In this document: piece by piece, positions 19,004-28,368 of the stretch
How the letters are laid out: each line of letters starts with the position of its first letter
Position numbering within the stretch: position 1 is the stretch's first letter
NCBI RefSeq assembly: GCF_000954115.1
Contig: NZ_CP010797.1
Location: forward strand, 2,914,001-2,978,000
Direction of reading: 5' to 3'
Source: Rhodococcus sp. B7740
GTDB lineage: Bacteria; Actinomycetota; Actinomycetes; Mycobacteriales; Mycobacteriaceae
Length of the DNA stretch: 64,000 nucleotides
Program-made: the position numbers and the translations under genes
Notes under the pieces: model-generated
What the model was told of the DNA's origin: nothing
Database searches by the model: none
What the model saw: only the letters and a program-made list of their open reading frames with translations

Positions 19004-19491
19004 TCAATCGAGGACGCGAGCGAGAAACGCTGCAATGTTGTCTTCGACTGCCGCGGTTCGTGTCGGGACGTCGAAGTCCTCTTTGAACTGACGGCCCAGC
19101 GCCGGGGTCTTCTTCTTGCGTGCGTAGAGCGAGCAGGCGAGGTCCGAGCAGATGTAGGTGCCCACCGTGTTGCCGCGCCTGCCGGATTCGCCTGCCTTCG
19201 CGGCAGCCATCAACGACACTCCACCGTTGGCGTGCGTGGTGAGGCAGATGCTGCACATCTGCGCCGTGCGCGGCCCACCGACTTTGTAGCGCAAAGCGAT
19301 TCCACGCAGGCGATCCCCGAAGGAACGACGATGTAGCTCCTCCCGGCGAGCTTGGGGTCGACCCAACCGAAGAAGTCGAGATCGTCCCACGGCACAGCGT
19401 CGAACATGTCGGGAAGGGAGAGCCGACCGGCGTCGCCCTTGGACGAGTTGACGAACGACGACCTGATGTCGCGTTCGGAGATCGGTTCCAT
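19004..19491 (-). pseudogene. FBP-type treble-clef zinc-finger gene, frameshifted
   Basis: The N-terminal frame (ATG 19491, behind GGAGG) reads 'MEPISERDIRSSFVNSSKGDA' through 'LDFFGWVDPKLAGRSYIVVPS', typical of FBP-domain proteins (relatives of elongation factor G-binding/fibronectin-binding C-terminal domains). The family continues with 'GDRLRGIALRYKVGG', the zinc ligands 'CSICLTTH' and 'YICSDLACSLY', but that part lies in another frame ending at 19004. The switch falls at a run of four C (four G on the coding strand) at 19315-19318; adding one G restores one continuous protein of about 162 residues. So one base was lost in a homopolymer, biologically or as a sequencing error. It follows the TetR gene by 1 nt. 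Confidence 0.85.
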
Positions 19492-19492
19492 G

Positions 19493-20059
19493 TCACTGCC
19501 TCCAGTGCTGTAAGAGTGTGTCGATTCCGTCGAGGATGCGGACCCAGGACTGCTGCGAGTCGGGGGCACTGTGAGCGAACGAGCCGGCCGCATCGAGGCT
19601 CGCGTAGCCGTGAAAGACACTGCCGAGCAATCGAACTGCGTGTACCTGATCCTCTTCGCCGAGTTCGTACCCGCGGAGAATCGCCTTCATCATCGCCGAG
19701 TGACGCACGCCCGCACTCGCGAGAGCGGTCTCGTGATCGAGTGGAAACTGCGTCGCTGCATAGCGACCTGGATGTTCGCGCGAATAGTCGAGATACGCGT
19801 CGGCGACGGCAACCAGAGCGTCCTTGCCCGCTCGGCCTGCCAGTGCCTCGGACACCCGATCGGCCAGTTCCTCCAACGCCAGCAGCGCGATCCCGACGTT
19901 CAACTCGTGCGAGTTCTTCAGATGCGAGTACAGGCTCGCAACCTTCACGTCGAAGCGTCTGGCTATCTCGCTGGCAGTCACGCGATCGAAGCCGACCTCA
20001 TCGGCCAGATCCGCTCCTGCTGCCACGATGCGCTGCGCGGTCAATCCTGCGCGTGCCAT
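19493..20059 (-). CDS. TetR/AcrR-family transcriptional regulator
   Basis: A 188-residue repressor. The N-terminal HTH is 'ADLADEVGFDRVTASEIARRFDVKVASLYSHLKN' (about 16-49). The C-terminal ligand domain includes 'YAATQFPLDHETALASAG' and 'LLGSVFHGYASLDAAGSF', the WHG-type domain found in short TetR proteins. GAGGAGG precedes the ATG. The stop lies 1 nt before the FBP-type gene, so the two are co-transcribed. The two ABC transporter genes are upstream on the same strand with 69 nt between; the regulator may control them, itself or the zinc-finger gene. Confidence 0.9.
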   Translation of the reverse strand: MARAGLTAQRIVAAGADLADEVGFDRVTASEIARRFDVKVASLYSHLKNSHELNVGIALLALEELADRVSEALAGRAGKDALVAVADAYLDYSREHPGRYAATQFPLDHETALASAGVRHSAMMKAILRGYELGEEDQVHAVRLLGSVFHGYASLDAAGSFAHSAPDSQQSWVRILDGIDTLLQHWRQ

Positions 20060-20128
20060 GTCGGCCTCCTCGTCGATTCGAGGACACCGTAACCAAAACT
20101 AATACCTTTAGGCAAATCCCTATATCGA

Positions 20129-21877
20129 TCAGCGGCCCTGCCACGCCTCCCACAACTGTGCGTATCGTCCACCGGCCGCGACCAGCTCCTCGTGCGGACC
20201 CTGCTCCAGAATCCGGCCGTGCTCCAACACCACCACGCGGTCGGCCGCAGCGGCCTGCGTCAGGCGATGCGCGACGATCAACGTACTGCGTCCCTTCGTG
20301 GCCGCCTCGGCGGCGGCCTCGAGATCGCGAGCACCGGAACTGCCGGCTTCCGCGGTGGCCTCGTCCAGCACCGCGACGGCGGGATCGGCGAGAACCAAAC
20401 GTGCCAAGGCCAATTGCTGCGATTGTGCCGCGGTCAACTGGTGCCCGCCCTCACCGACGGCGGTGTCGAGTCCGTTCTCGAGCGCCTCGACCCACCCCCA
20501 CGCTCCGACGGTGCGCAGCGCGGCTTCGACGTCGTCGCGACCGGCAGCCGGAGCGGCGAGCCGCACGTCGTCGATCAATCGGCCGGCGAACACGTGGACC
20601 TCCTGACTGACGATCGCCACATGTCGTCGTAACCCGTCGCTGCCCAGCGCATCCAGTGGTGCTCCGCCGACACGAACCGTCCCCGCAGTCGACGCCATGG
20701 AACCGGCCGCGATCGCCGCGATCGTGGATTTGCCTGCACCGGTGGATCCGACGAGTGCGACGGTCTCGCCGTCACCGACCCTCAGGTTCACCCCGTGCAG
20801 CACCTCGTGCCCGGACTCGTACTCGTGCCGCAGATCGGTGACGTCCAAGGTGGCGTCGGCGGGCACGGAACCGTCGCCGACGGGTCGCTCGTCGGGGATG
20901 TCGATGACGCCGACCAGACGCGCCAAGGACGCACCGGCGGACTGGATGTCGTCGAACGTGAACAGCAGAGTGCCGATCGGATTGAACAGGCGATGGAACA
21001 GCAGCGCTGCGGCCGTCGTCTCGCCGACGGTGACGTAATCGCCTCGTACGAGCAGGAATCCGGCCAGCAGGATCACCGACAGTCCGACGCACTCGGCGCG
21101 GTTGCTCCGAGATCCGAAGCGGGTGAACAGGCGGAACACGTCGACGCCGATGTCTCGGGCCTTCGCCGACGCTCGGTCGATCTCGCTCAGGTGCGCCGAC
21201 TCGAGTCCGTACGCACGAACGGTTTTCGCGCCCTGCATGCTGCTGACGAACGACTGTGCTCGCTCCCCCATCGCGACGCGTTCGGCCGCGTACTTCGGTG
21301 CCGAGCGCGGCAGATACCACCGCAGCGCGAGGACGTACATCGGCAGCGCGACGAGCCCCGCCAGGCCGAGCCGCCAATCGATGCCGAGCATCGTGATCAT
21401 GCTCAGACACACGAGCAGGATCGCACCGACGAGCTGCGGGATCACCTCACCGATCGACTTGGCCATCACAGCGACGTCGTCGCCCACTCGGGAGAGCAAG
21501 TCGCCCTTGCCCACTCGCTCCAAGGTGGCGACGGGCAGATGCAGCGCGCGGCGCACGACGGCCTCGCGCAGCGACGCCAGAATGCCCTCACCGAGAGTGC
21601 TGATGAGATAACCGCTGAAACCGGTGACGATGCCGCCGATCACCGCGGCCACCGAGATCACGACGACGACACCGATGATCGTCGACGTGTCGGCACCGTC
21701 GCGGACACGGTCGACCAGAACACCCAGCACGTAGACCGGTACCAGCGACATGGCCGCGGCAACCGCGCCGAGCAGCAGCGTCACCGCGGTGCGAACTTTC
21801 CGCAGACGCAGCTGTTCCAGCAGCCACCGACCGGAGCGAGCACCGGTGGCGATGGGAAGAAGTTCGGGGGTGGTCAT
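20129..21877 (-). CDS. ABC exporter subunit with intact ATP site but altered signature motif
   Basis: A 582-residue fused membrane/ATPase half-transporter. Six transmembrane helices occupy about 35-310. The ATPase domain has Walker A GSTGAGKST, Walker B 'VAVLDEAT' with the catalytic Glu, and an H-loop His in 'LIVAHRLT'. The LSGGQ signature has become LTAAQ. In heterodimeric exporters the signature of one subunit completes the ATP site of the other, so this subunit supplies the Walker motifs of the working site and the weak signature of the dead site. Its ATG overlaps the upstream partner by 4 nt. Substrate unknown; a drug or lipid is typical. Confidence 0.92.
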   Translation of the reverse strand: MTTPELLPIATGARSGRWLLEQLRLRKVRTAVTLLLGAVAAAMSLVPVYVLGVLVDRVRDGADTSTIIGVVVVISVAAVIGGIVTGFSGYLISTLGEGILASLREAVVRRALHLPVATLERVGKGDLLSRVGDDVAVMAKSIGEVIPQLVGAILLVCLSMITMLGIDWRLGLAGLVALPMYVLALRWYLPRSAPKYAAERVAMGERAQSFVSSMQGAKTVRAYGLESAHLSEIDRASAKARDIGVDVFRLFTRFGSRSNRAECVGLSVILLAGFLLVRGDYVTVGETTAAALLFHRLFNPIGTLLFTFDDIQSAGASLARLVGVIDIPDERPVGDGSVPADATLDVTDLRHEYESGHEVLHGVNLRVGDGETVALVGSTGAGKSTIAAIAAGSMASTAGTVRVGGAPLDALGSDGLRRHVAIVSQEVHVFAGRLIDDVRLAAPAAGRDDVEAALRTVGAWGWVEALENGLDTAVGEGGHQLTAAQSQQLALARLVLADPAVAVLDEATAEAGSSGARDLEAAAEAATKGRSTLIVAHRLTQAAAADRVVVLEHGRILEQGPHEELVAAGGRYAQLWEAWQGR

Positions 21878-23622
21878 CGCAGCACCGCGTCCTTGTACTG
21901 CGCGTCCGAGGACGCGAGATGGTGGTGCGTGCCCTCGGCGACGACGCGACCGTCGTCGACGACGAGAACGCGATGGGTCACCGACAGCAACGCGGGGCTC
22001 GTGGTGATGAGGATCGTTGTCTGCGAGCCTCGTTCGGTATGTCGAAGTTCGGCGATGCCGCGGGCGATGGCGTGCTCGGTGACGGCGTCGACGGCCGTGG
22101 TGGGGTCGTGCAGCACCAGGACCGGGGCGTCGACCGACAGTGCGCGCGCCAACGCCACTCGCTGGCGTTGGCCGCCCGACAGGCTGGCTCCGCGGTCGGT
22201 GACGGCGTGATCGAGACCGGCCTCGTGCAATTCGACGACATCGGTGGCCGCGGAGGCGTGCAGCACGACGTCGAGTTCGGCGTCGGGCCGCTCCCGGCCT
22301 GCGGTGACGTTGCTGCGGACGGTTCCCGCGAACAGGTCGGTGATGTGGGGTTCGACGAGCACGGTCTCTCGGGCGCGTCGAAGATCGATCTCTCCCGCCG
22401 TGATGCCGCCGATACGAACCGATCCGGTGTAGTCGGCGTCGGAGATCTGACCGGACAGCAGCGTAGCGAGCGCTTCCCCGTCCTGCGGCCGGTACGTGAC
22501 CACGCCGACCATCTCGCCCGGTTCGGTGCGGAACGTGAGACCGTCGAGCGATCGGAACCGAACGTCGTCGACGGCAAGATCTGTCTCTACCGGAACCGTT
22601 GACTCGGACTGCGGTAGAACGTGTTCCGCACCGAGTACGAGGGCGAGCCGATCGGCGGATCCGCGCACCATCGCCACCACGCCGGGGATCTTCGACAATC
22701 CGGTGAGAGGTTCGATGACGAACTGAGCGAGGCCGATGACGGTGATCAACTCACCGACCGAGATCCGGCCCTGCAGCGCGAACCACCCGGCGGTACCGGC
22801 GATCCCGACGGCCAGCAACGCGTTGACCGTTGCCGACAGGCCCTGATAGACGTTGTTCGCGCGAGCGAGCTTCAGAGTCGCAGCCAACGCTGTTCGACTC
22901 GATGTCACGAATCGCTGCGTCGCAGCATCCTCGGCACCGATTCCGCGAAGCGGCCGGACACCGCTGACCAGATCGGTTGCCATACCCGACACCCCGGCCA
23001 CCTCGGCCTGCTGCGCAGTGGCAGCACGGGTGAGCAACGGAGCGAGTCGTTGCAGCGCGATGAGGATGACCGGCGTCCCGATGACCACGGCGAGACCGAG
23101 CGGAACGTCGATCACGATCAGCGCGACGGCGGACGCGACGACCGCCACGGCGGACGCGAAGACCCGTGCGATCAGATCGAGAATCCAGGACTCCTTCTCG
23201 GCGTCGGACGTCGAGACCGTCAGCAACTCGCCCGCCGACAACTCGGTACGCACACCCCGCGGATCGAGGACGCGACCGGCGACCTCCACGCGCACCAGGT
23301 GCGCCTCCCGCTCGATGGCGACCACGATGATGCGGGCACCGATCCGCCACGCGTACGACAGGGTGACGAACAAGGCCGCCAGACCGACCAACGAGAGCAC
23401 CATCGCGGTCACATCACCGGTGTCGATGGCCCGCGAGACGATCAGTCCGATCGCCACCGGGACCATCGTTTCGCACAGTTGATGCACCCCGAACAGCAGC
23501 GACGAGACGATCAGGCGGGTGCGATGCCGTCGAACGGTGCGACGCAAAATTGCGGAGCCGGTGGCCGGAGAGGGCACCTCCACCACTGTCCGAGCACGGC
23601 GGAGCGGCACAGAAACGGTCAT
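21874..23622 (-). CDS. ABC exporter subunit lacking Walker A and the catalytic glutamate
   Basis: A 582-residue half-transporter with six N-terminal transmembrane helices. The ATPase domain is degenerate: the P-loop position reads 'GVVTYRPQDGEALATLL' with no GxxGxGKS/T, Walker B is followed by Pro (VLVLHDPTTAVD) where Glu is required, and the H-loop His is replaced (LITTSPALLSV). The signature LSGGQRQR is perfect. This is the exact complement of the partner encoded next to it, so the pair forms one competent and one non-hydrolytic site. I use ATG 23622 (MTVSVPLRRA); the longer frame to 23667 lacks similarity. Confidence 0.92.
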   Translation of the reverse strand: MTVSVPLRRARTVVEVPSPATGSAILRRTVRRHRTRLIVSSLLFGVHQLCETMVPVAIGLIVSRAIDTGDVTAMVLSLVGLAALFVTLSYAWRIGARIIVVAIEREAHLVRVEVAGRVLDPRGVRTELSAGELLTVSTSDAEKESWILDLIARVFASAVAVVASAVALIVIDVPLGLAVVIGTPVILIALQRLAPLLTRAATAQQAEVAGVSGMATDLVSGVRPLRGIGAEDAATQRFVTSSRTALAATLKLARANNVYQGLSATVNALLAVGIAGTAGWFALQGRISVGELITVIGLAQFVIEPLTGLSKIPGVVAMVRGSADRLALVLGAEHVLPQSESTVPVETDLAVDDVRFRSLDGLTFRTEPGEMVGVVTYRPQDGEALATLLSGQISDADYTGSVRIGGITAGEIDLRRARETVLVEPHITDLFAGTVRSNVTAGRERPDAELDVVLHASAATDVVELHEAGLDHAVTDRGASLSGGQRQRVALARALSVDAPVLVLHDPTTAVDAVTEHAIARGIAELRHTERGSQTTILITTSPALLSVTHRVLVVDDGRVVAEGTHHHLASSDAQYKDAVLR

Positions 23623-23727
23623 TTGCTGCAGCCTAGGGCATCGGGAACTGGCGATGGGGTGCCACATTTACATAGAGTCGGGACCAACGAACACCATGTA
23701 AGCCCAGCAGAGAGTACGGAGAACACC

Positions 23728-23901
23728 ATGCCTGCCAAGACCTCCACCGACAACGACATCGCCGACGAAGACATCGTCCCACTCGAATACGAGACGGCCA
23801 GCCAGGCTCAGCGCGTCGTCGCGGCCTACGCGACCGATGCCGACGAGTGCCGCATGTTGCTGTCGATGTTGGGTATAGATCCCGTAGCGAAGACCGACTG
23901 A
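23728..23901 (+). CDS. Small conserved-looking acidic protein, unknown function
   Basis: A 57-residue acidic protein starting 'MPAKTSTDNDIADEDIVPLE' with a predicted helix 'SQAQRVVAAYATDADECRML'. GGAG lies 8 nt upstream of the ATG. No domain is recognised. The position, divergent from the ABC exporter and just upstream of otsA with the same direction, fits an independent small gene; I believe similar small ORFs occur near otsA in relatives but cannot confirm it. Confidence 0.5.
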   Translation: MPAKTSTDNDIADEDIVPLEYETASQAQRVVAAYATDADECRMLLSMLGIDPVAKTD

Positions 23902-23952
23902 CGCTCTTCGCAGGACTGTTTACCCAAGGATCTACAAGCGGATTGGACAGTT

Positions 23953-25401
23953 GTGGCTGACGCCTCGCAGGGTTCGGATTTTGTCGTCGTAGCCAACCGG
24001 TTGCCGGTCGATCTGGAAAAGCTCCCGGACGGGAGCACACGATGGAAGCGAAGCCCTGGCGGGTTGGTCACCGCTCTCGAACCGATTCTGCGTGCCAACA
24101 AGGGCGCGTGGGTGGGGTGGGTCGGCGTCTCGGACGTCGACGTCGAGCCGTTCGTCGAGGACGACCTGCAGCTGCGGCCGGTGCCGATCAGCGAGAAGGA
24201 GTACACCCAGTACTACGAGGGCTTCTCCAACGCGACACTGTGGCCGCTCTACCACGACGTCATCGTCAAGCCGGAGTACGACCGCGACTGGTGGAACGCC
24301 TACGTCGAGGTGAACCGTCGCTTCGCCGAGAAGACATCCGAGGCGGCGGCACAGGGCGCGACGGTCTGGATTCAGGACTACCAGCTCCAGCTCGTCCCGA
24401 AGATGCTGCGGATGCTGCGCCCCGACCTGACCATCGGGTTCTTTCTGCACATCCCGTTCCCGCCGATCGAGCTGTTCATGCAGATGCCGTGGCGCACCGA
24501 GATCGTCGAAGGACTGCTCGGTGCCGACCTCATCGGGTTCCACCTGTCCGGCGGTGCTCAGAACTTCCTCTACCTTGCCCGACGCCTCGCCGGGGGAACC
24601 ACGTCCCGCGGAACCGTCGGAGTGCGGTCGAAGTTGGGCGTCGTGCAGGTCGGCTTCCGGACCGTGCGAGTCGGCGCGTTTCCGATCTCCATCGATTCCG
24701 GTGACCTCGACACCAAGTCTCGCTCCAAGGCCGTCCGTGATCGGGCCAAGCAACTGCGCAAGGACCTGGGCAACCCCAAGCGCATCATGCTCGGCGTCGA
24801 TCGCCTCGACTACACCAAGGGAATCGACGTTCGGCTCAACGCGTTCCGCGAACTGCTCGAAGAGGGCCGCGTCGATCCGGCCGAGAACGTCATCGTGCAG
24901 TTGGCGACGCCCAGCCGTGAGCGCGTCGAGAGCTACGTCGCCATGCGCGGTGAGATCGAGCAGCAGGTGGGCCGCATCAACGGCGAGTACGGCCAGGTGG
25001 GCCACCCCGTGGTCCACTACCTGCACCGTCCCATCCCCCGCGACGACCTGCTGGCCTACTTCGTCGCCGCCGACGTCATGCTGGTCACTCCACTGCGCGA
25101 CGGCATGAACCTGGTCGCCAAGGAGTACGTGGCCTGCCGCAGCGATCTCGGTGGCGCACTGGTGCTCAGTGAATTCACCGGTGCCGCAGCCGAATTGCGA
25201 CAGGCATACCTGTGCAACCCGCACGACCTCGACAGCGTGAAGGACGCGATCATCGGAGCCCTCGAGCAGGACCCGGAGTCGGGCAAGCGTCACATGCGCG
25301 CCATGCGCAGGCAGGTTCTCGCCCACGACGTCGATCGCTGGGCCCGCTCCTTCCTGACCGCGCTCGCAGCGCCGGCGGAGGGCACCAACCTCACCCGATA
25401 A
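23953..25401 (+). CDS. otsA: Trehalose-6-phosphate synthase
   Basis: A 482-residue GT20 glycosyltransferase that joins UDP- or ADP-glucose to glucose-6-phosphate. Signature segments: '[27 protein letters not shown]' near the N-terminus, 'WPLYHD', '[16 protein letters not shown]', '[14 protein letters not shown]', '[17 protein letters not shown]' and '[19 protein letters not shown]'. The start is GTG 23953. No otsB phosphatase is adjacent. Together with the TreS-like GH13 enzyme at 35290 it gives the window two potential trehalose routes, relevant to the iniBAC regulator further on. A strong terminator follows. Confidence 0.97.
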   Translation: MADASQGSDFVVVANRLPVDLEKLPDGSTRWKRSPGGLVTALEPILRANKGAWVGWVGVSDVDVEPFVEDDLQLRPVPISEKEYTQYYEGFSNATLWPLYHDVIVKPEYDRDWWNAYVEVNRRFAEKTSEAAAQGATVWIQDYQLQLVPKMLRMLRPDLTIGFFLHIPFPPIELFMQMPWRTEIVEGLLGADLIGFHLSGGAQNFLYLARRLAGGTTSRGTVGVRSKLGVVQVGFRTVRVGAFPISIDSGDLDTKSRSKAVRDRAKQLRKDLGNPKRIMLGVDRLDYTKGIDVRLNAFRELLEEGRVDPAENVIVQLATPSRERVESYVAMRGEIEQQVGRINGEYGQVGHPVVHYLHRPIPRDDLLAYFVAADVMLVTPLRDGMNLVAKEYVACRSDLGGALVLSEFTGAAAELRQAYLCNPHDLDSVKDAIIGALEQDPESGKRHMRAMRRQVLAHDVDRWARSFLTALAAPAEGTNLTR

Positions 25402-25418
25402 ATTCGCTTTCCTTCGAA

Positions 25419-25457
25419 CCGTCGACGGCTGTAACTTTGCCGTCGACGGCTTCTTTT
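25419..25457 (+). terminator. Rho-independent terminator of otsA
   Basis: Inverted repeat CCGTCGACGGC (25419-25429) and GCCGTCGACGG (25439-25449) followed by TTCTTTTT, 17 nt after the otsA stop. Confidence 0.85.
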
Positions 25458-25549
25458 TGTGTATTCCAACAGTGAGGAGGTGGGCATCGTGGCCACCTGG
25501 ACGAGCGCACACCCGAGCCCACGTCACTCCTCTCCGAAGGAACCCTCGC

Positions 25550-26566
25550 ATGTCCTCTCTACTTCACTACGGCCTCGATCGGCACTGGCTCGATGAGTTC
25601 GAAAAGCATTCTCAGGACGCAGTTCTCGCCCGCGTAGTTCGCGTCGACCGCGGCGGATTCGACGCCGCCACCGAGAACGGAATCGCTCGATGTACGGGCG
25701 GTGCCGTCTGCACCGGGGATTGGGTGGCACTCGACGCAGAATCGTTCCGGCTGATCGCCATCCTGCCCCGCCGCACGGCCGTCGAACGCGCCTCCGCCGG
25801 AACCACATCCGACACACAGGTTCTCGCAGCCAACGTCGATACCGTCGTCGTCACGGTCGCGTCGGACACCGCCCTCGACCTCGGTCGCGTCGAGCGCTAC
25901 ATCACCCTTGCCTGGGGCAGCGGCGCTGTTCCCGTCCTCGCGATAACCAAGACCGACAGCGGAAGCGTCGCCGAAGAAGTGTTGTCGTCCGCCGCGCCGG
26001 GCGTCACCGTGTGCAGCACCAGTGCAGTATCGGACGGCGGAATCGATTCGCTGGCAGCACATCTGCGCGGCACGGTCGCCCTGATCGGGCCGTCGGGATC
26101 GGGCAAGTCGACACTCGGCAACGCTCTGTTGGGCGGTGCGGTTCTCGCCACCGGGGCGACCCGCGAGGGCGACGGCAAAGGCAGGCACACGACGGTGCAT
26201 CGGGAATTGGTGCCCATCCCGGAGAGAGAACTGGTGCTGCTCGACACGCCTGGACTACGTTCGGTGGGCGTCCAAGGATCGGAAGACGCTGTGGCGAGCG
26301 CCTTCTCCGACATCGACGAACTCGCCGCGTCGTGTCGATTCGCTGACTGCGCGCACGAACGCGAACCCGGGTGCGCGGTACTCGCCGCCGTCGACGCGGG
26401 CGAGCTCACCGAGAGAAGGTTAAGCAACTACCGAAAACTGTTGCGAGAGAACGCCTGGGCCACCTCCAGGCACGATGCACGCGCACGCAGCGAGAAGCTG
26501 CGTGAGTACAAGCAGATCTCGAAGTCGCTGCGCCAGAAGTACGCAGTCGACGGTAGAGGGCGGTAG
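25550..26566 (+). CDS. rsgA: Ribosome small-subunit-dependent GTPase
   Basis: A 338-residue circularly permuted GTPase that acts in late 30S maturation. An N-terminal OB-fold part ('RVVRVDRGGFDAATENG', 'VCTGDWVALD') is followed by the permuted G motifs: 'AITKTDSGS' (NKxD variant, here TKTD), P-loop GPSGSGKST, and DTPG in 'LLDTPGLRSVG'. The C-terminal zinc-binding segment is 'CRFADCAHEREPGCAV'. GAAGGA precedes ATG 25550; the longer frame to 25457 overlaps the otsA terminator and is not coding. In Mycobacteriales rsgA is often next to aroA; that is not the case here. Confidence 0.93.
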   Translation: MSSLLHYGLDRHWLDEFEKHSQDAVLARVVRVDRGGFDAATENGIARCTGGAVCTGDWVALDAESFRLIAILPRRTAVERASAGTTSDTQVLAANVDTVVVTVASDTALDLGRVERYITLAWGSGAVPVLAITKTDSGSVAEEVLSSAAPGVTVCSTSAVSDGGIDSLAAHLRGTVALIGPSGSGKSTLGNALLGGAVLATGATREGDGKGRHTTVHRELVPIPERELVLLDTPGLRSVGVQGSEDAVASAFSDIDELAASCRFADCAHEREPGCAVLAAVDAGELTERRLSNYRKLLRENAWATSRHDARARSEKLREYKQISKSLRQKYAVDGRGR

Positions 26567-26567
26567 G

Positions 26568-26798
26568 TCAGCTCTCGTCGAACAGTGAGGGGCTGTCGGT
26601 CTCCGTCTCGGCCTGCCGAGTCGAACCTTCACTGTTCGACGCCTTGCGCACCACCTCGACCGTGGTGGTGCGTACCGACAACCGATGACCGTCGTGATGC
26701 TCGAGCAACGCCAGACCCTGACGGATCTCGAGCACCTTCCACGGGCCGGCATGCCCGGACGCCTGAACCAGGTCGCCTGGTGCGATCTCGGAAGCCAC
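26568..26798 (-). CDS. Small SH3/KOW-like hypothetical protein
   Basis: A 76-residue protein with the look of a small beta barrel: 'IAPGDLVQASGHAGPWKVLEIRQGLALLEHHDGHRLSVRTTTVEVV' followed by a Ser/Glu-rich tail. GTG 26798 is preferred because GGAG lies 7 nt upstream; a longer reading to 26849 has no such site. No family is recognised. The opening resembles KOW/DUF1918-type small barrel proteins in actinobacteria, a tentative comparison. It is convergent with rsgA (1 nt apart) and divergent from the MFS pump. Confidence 0.55.
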   Translation of the reverse strand: MASEIAPGDLVQASGHAGPWKVLEIRQGLALLEHHDGHRLSVRTTTVEVVRKASNSEGSTRQAETETDSPSLFDES

Positions 26799-26918
26799 TG
26801 TTGTTCTCCATTCAGCGAGCAATCGGGTTCGAGCAAGTCTGTGACACACACCCTATCGGGCCTGCCTGGCCCGCATCTCACTTGCTCGTCGAACAATTTA
26901 GGAGTACTCATGTAATAG

Positions 26919-26932
26919 TTGTAGATATACAA
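26919..26932. promoter_or_regulatory. Candidate MarR operator upstream of the MFS/MarR operon
   Basis: Perfect inverted repeat TTGTA-N4-TACAA, 20 nt before the MFS start codon, in an unusually AT-rich stretch. An 8-bp palindrome GAGTACTC lies just upstream at 26902-26909. MarR repressors typically bind such sites and control their own operon. Confidence 0.5.
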
Positions 26933-26952
26933 GCATTATCGTGGAGGTGAAC

Positions 26953-28368
26953 GTGGCCGAGTTGACTCGACGACACCGGTATCTCGTGCTCGGCATCTGC
27001 TGCCTGAGCCTGTTCCTCGTCAGCACCGACAACACGATCGTCAACGTCGCGCTGCCGTCGATGCGCGCGGATCTGAACGCATCGGTCTCGGGTCTGCAGT
27101 GGATCATCGACGCATACACGCTGGTCGTGGCATCGCTGTTGATGCTCGGCGGCTCGATGGCCGACAAGTACGGCCGCAAGCGCTTCTTCCTGATCGGCAC
27201 CGGAACGTTCGTCCTCGGCTCCTTGCTGTGCAGCATCGCACCGTCGCTCGGCTGGCTCGTCGCCTTCCGCATGCTCCAGGCAATCGGTGGCTCGATGATG
27301 AACCCCGTCGCGATGTCGATCATCACCAACACCTTCACCGATCCGAAAGAACGCGCAGGAGCGATCGGCATGTGGGGTGCCGTCGTCGGCATCTCGATGT
27401 CGGCCGGTCCCGCCCTCGGCGGAGTCCTCGTCACCGGTGCCGGTTGGCAGTCGATCTTCTGGATCAACGTTCCGATCGGAATTTTCGCGCTGGCGATGAC
27501 ACTGAAGTTCGTCCCGGAATCCAAAGCCGAACACTCACGCAAATTCGACCCTGCAGGCCAGTTCCTCATCTTCGCGTTCCTCGCGTCCCTCGTGTTCACC
27601 ATCATCGAAGGTCCCGCGAAGGGTTGGGGATCCCCGCTGATCGTGTTCACCGGTGCCGTCGCCGTCGGCTCTCTCGTCGGACTGCTGGTGGTCGAGTCAC
27701 GGATCGAGGAACCGCTCATCCAACTGAAGTTCTTCAGGAGCGCACCCTTCAGCGGAGCGACGGTGATCGCCGTGTGCGCGTTCGCATCCCTCGGCGGATT
27801 CCTGTTCCTCAACACCCTCTACCTGCAGGACGTGCGCGGATACTCACCACTGCACGCCGGTCTCTACACCCTGCCCATGGCGTTGATGACCTTGATCTTC
27901 GCGCCGATCTCCGGTCGCATCGTCGGCACCCTCGGAGCGCGCATTCCGCTGCTCGTCGCCGGAGTCGGCTTCGTGGCCTCGGCACTGATGCTCACCCGAC
28001 TGACTCCGACGACGTCGTTCGCTTGGCTGGCCGTCGCGTACGTGATCTTCGGAATATCCTTCGGCATGGTCAACGCCCCGATCACCAACACCGCGGTGTC
28101 CGGAATGCCACGCAGCCAGGCCGGAGTGGCATCGGCCATCGCATCGACGAGCAGGCAGGTGGGTCAATCGCTCGGCGTGGCCGTCGTCGGATCCATCGTC
28201 ACGGCGAGCATCGTCGGCGAGATCTCCGACGGCTTCACCGCCGCCGCGGTCCCTGCCTGGTTCGTCATCGCAGGCGCAGGCGTGATCGTCACCGCGCTCG
28301 CAGTGGTCACCACCGGCCGATGGGCACGCGCAACCGCCGATCGAATCGACCAACCGGTGCTCGTATGA
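26953..28368 (+). CDS. MFS drug efflux transporter, DHA2 (14-helix) type
   Basis: A 471-residue proton antiporter. The DHA2 fingerprints are 'LFLVSTDNTIVNVALPSMRADL' (helix 1), 'LGGSMADKYGRKRFFLIG' (motif A), and 'GAGWQSIFWINVPIGIFAL' (motif C-like end of helix 6). About 14 hydrophobic segments are present. Among three in-frame GTG codons I chose 26953, because GGAGG ends 5 nt upstream. Its stop overlaps the MarR-type gene (ATGA), a common pump/regulator pair. Substrates are probably hydrophobic drugs or quaternary amines; no specificity is visible. Confidence 0.92.
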   Translation: MAELTRRHRYLVLGICCLSLFLVSTDNTIVNVALPSMRADLNASVSGLQWIIDAYTLVVASLLMLGGSMADKYGRKRFFLIGTGTFVLGSLLCSIAPSLGWLVAFRMLQAIGGSMMNPVAMSIITNTFTDPKERAGAIGMWGAVVGISMSAGPALGGVLVTGAGWQSIFWINVPIGIFALAMTLKFVPESKAEHSRKFDPAGQFLIFAFLASLVFTIIEGPAKGWGSPLIVFTGAVAVGSLVGLLVVESRIEEPLIQLKFFRSAPFSGATVIAVCAFASLGGFLFLNTLYLQDVRGYSPLHAGLYTLPMALMTLIFAPISGRIVGTLGARIPLLVAGVGFVASALMLTRLTPTTSFAWLAVAYVIFGISFGMVNAPITNTAVSGMPRSQAGVASAIASTSRQVGQSLGVAVVGSIVTASIVGEISDGFTAAAVPAWFVIAGAGVIVTALAVVTTGRWARATADRIDQPVLV

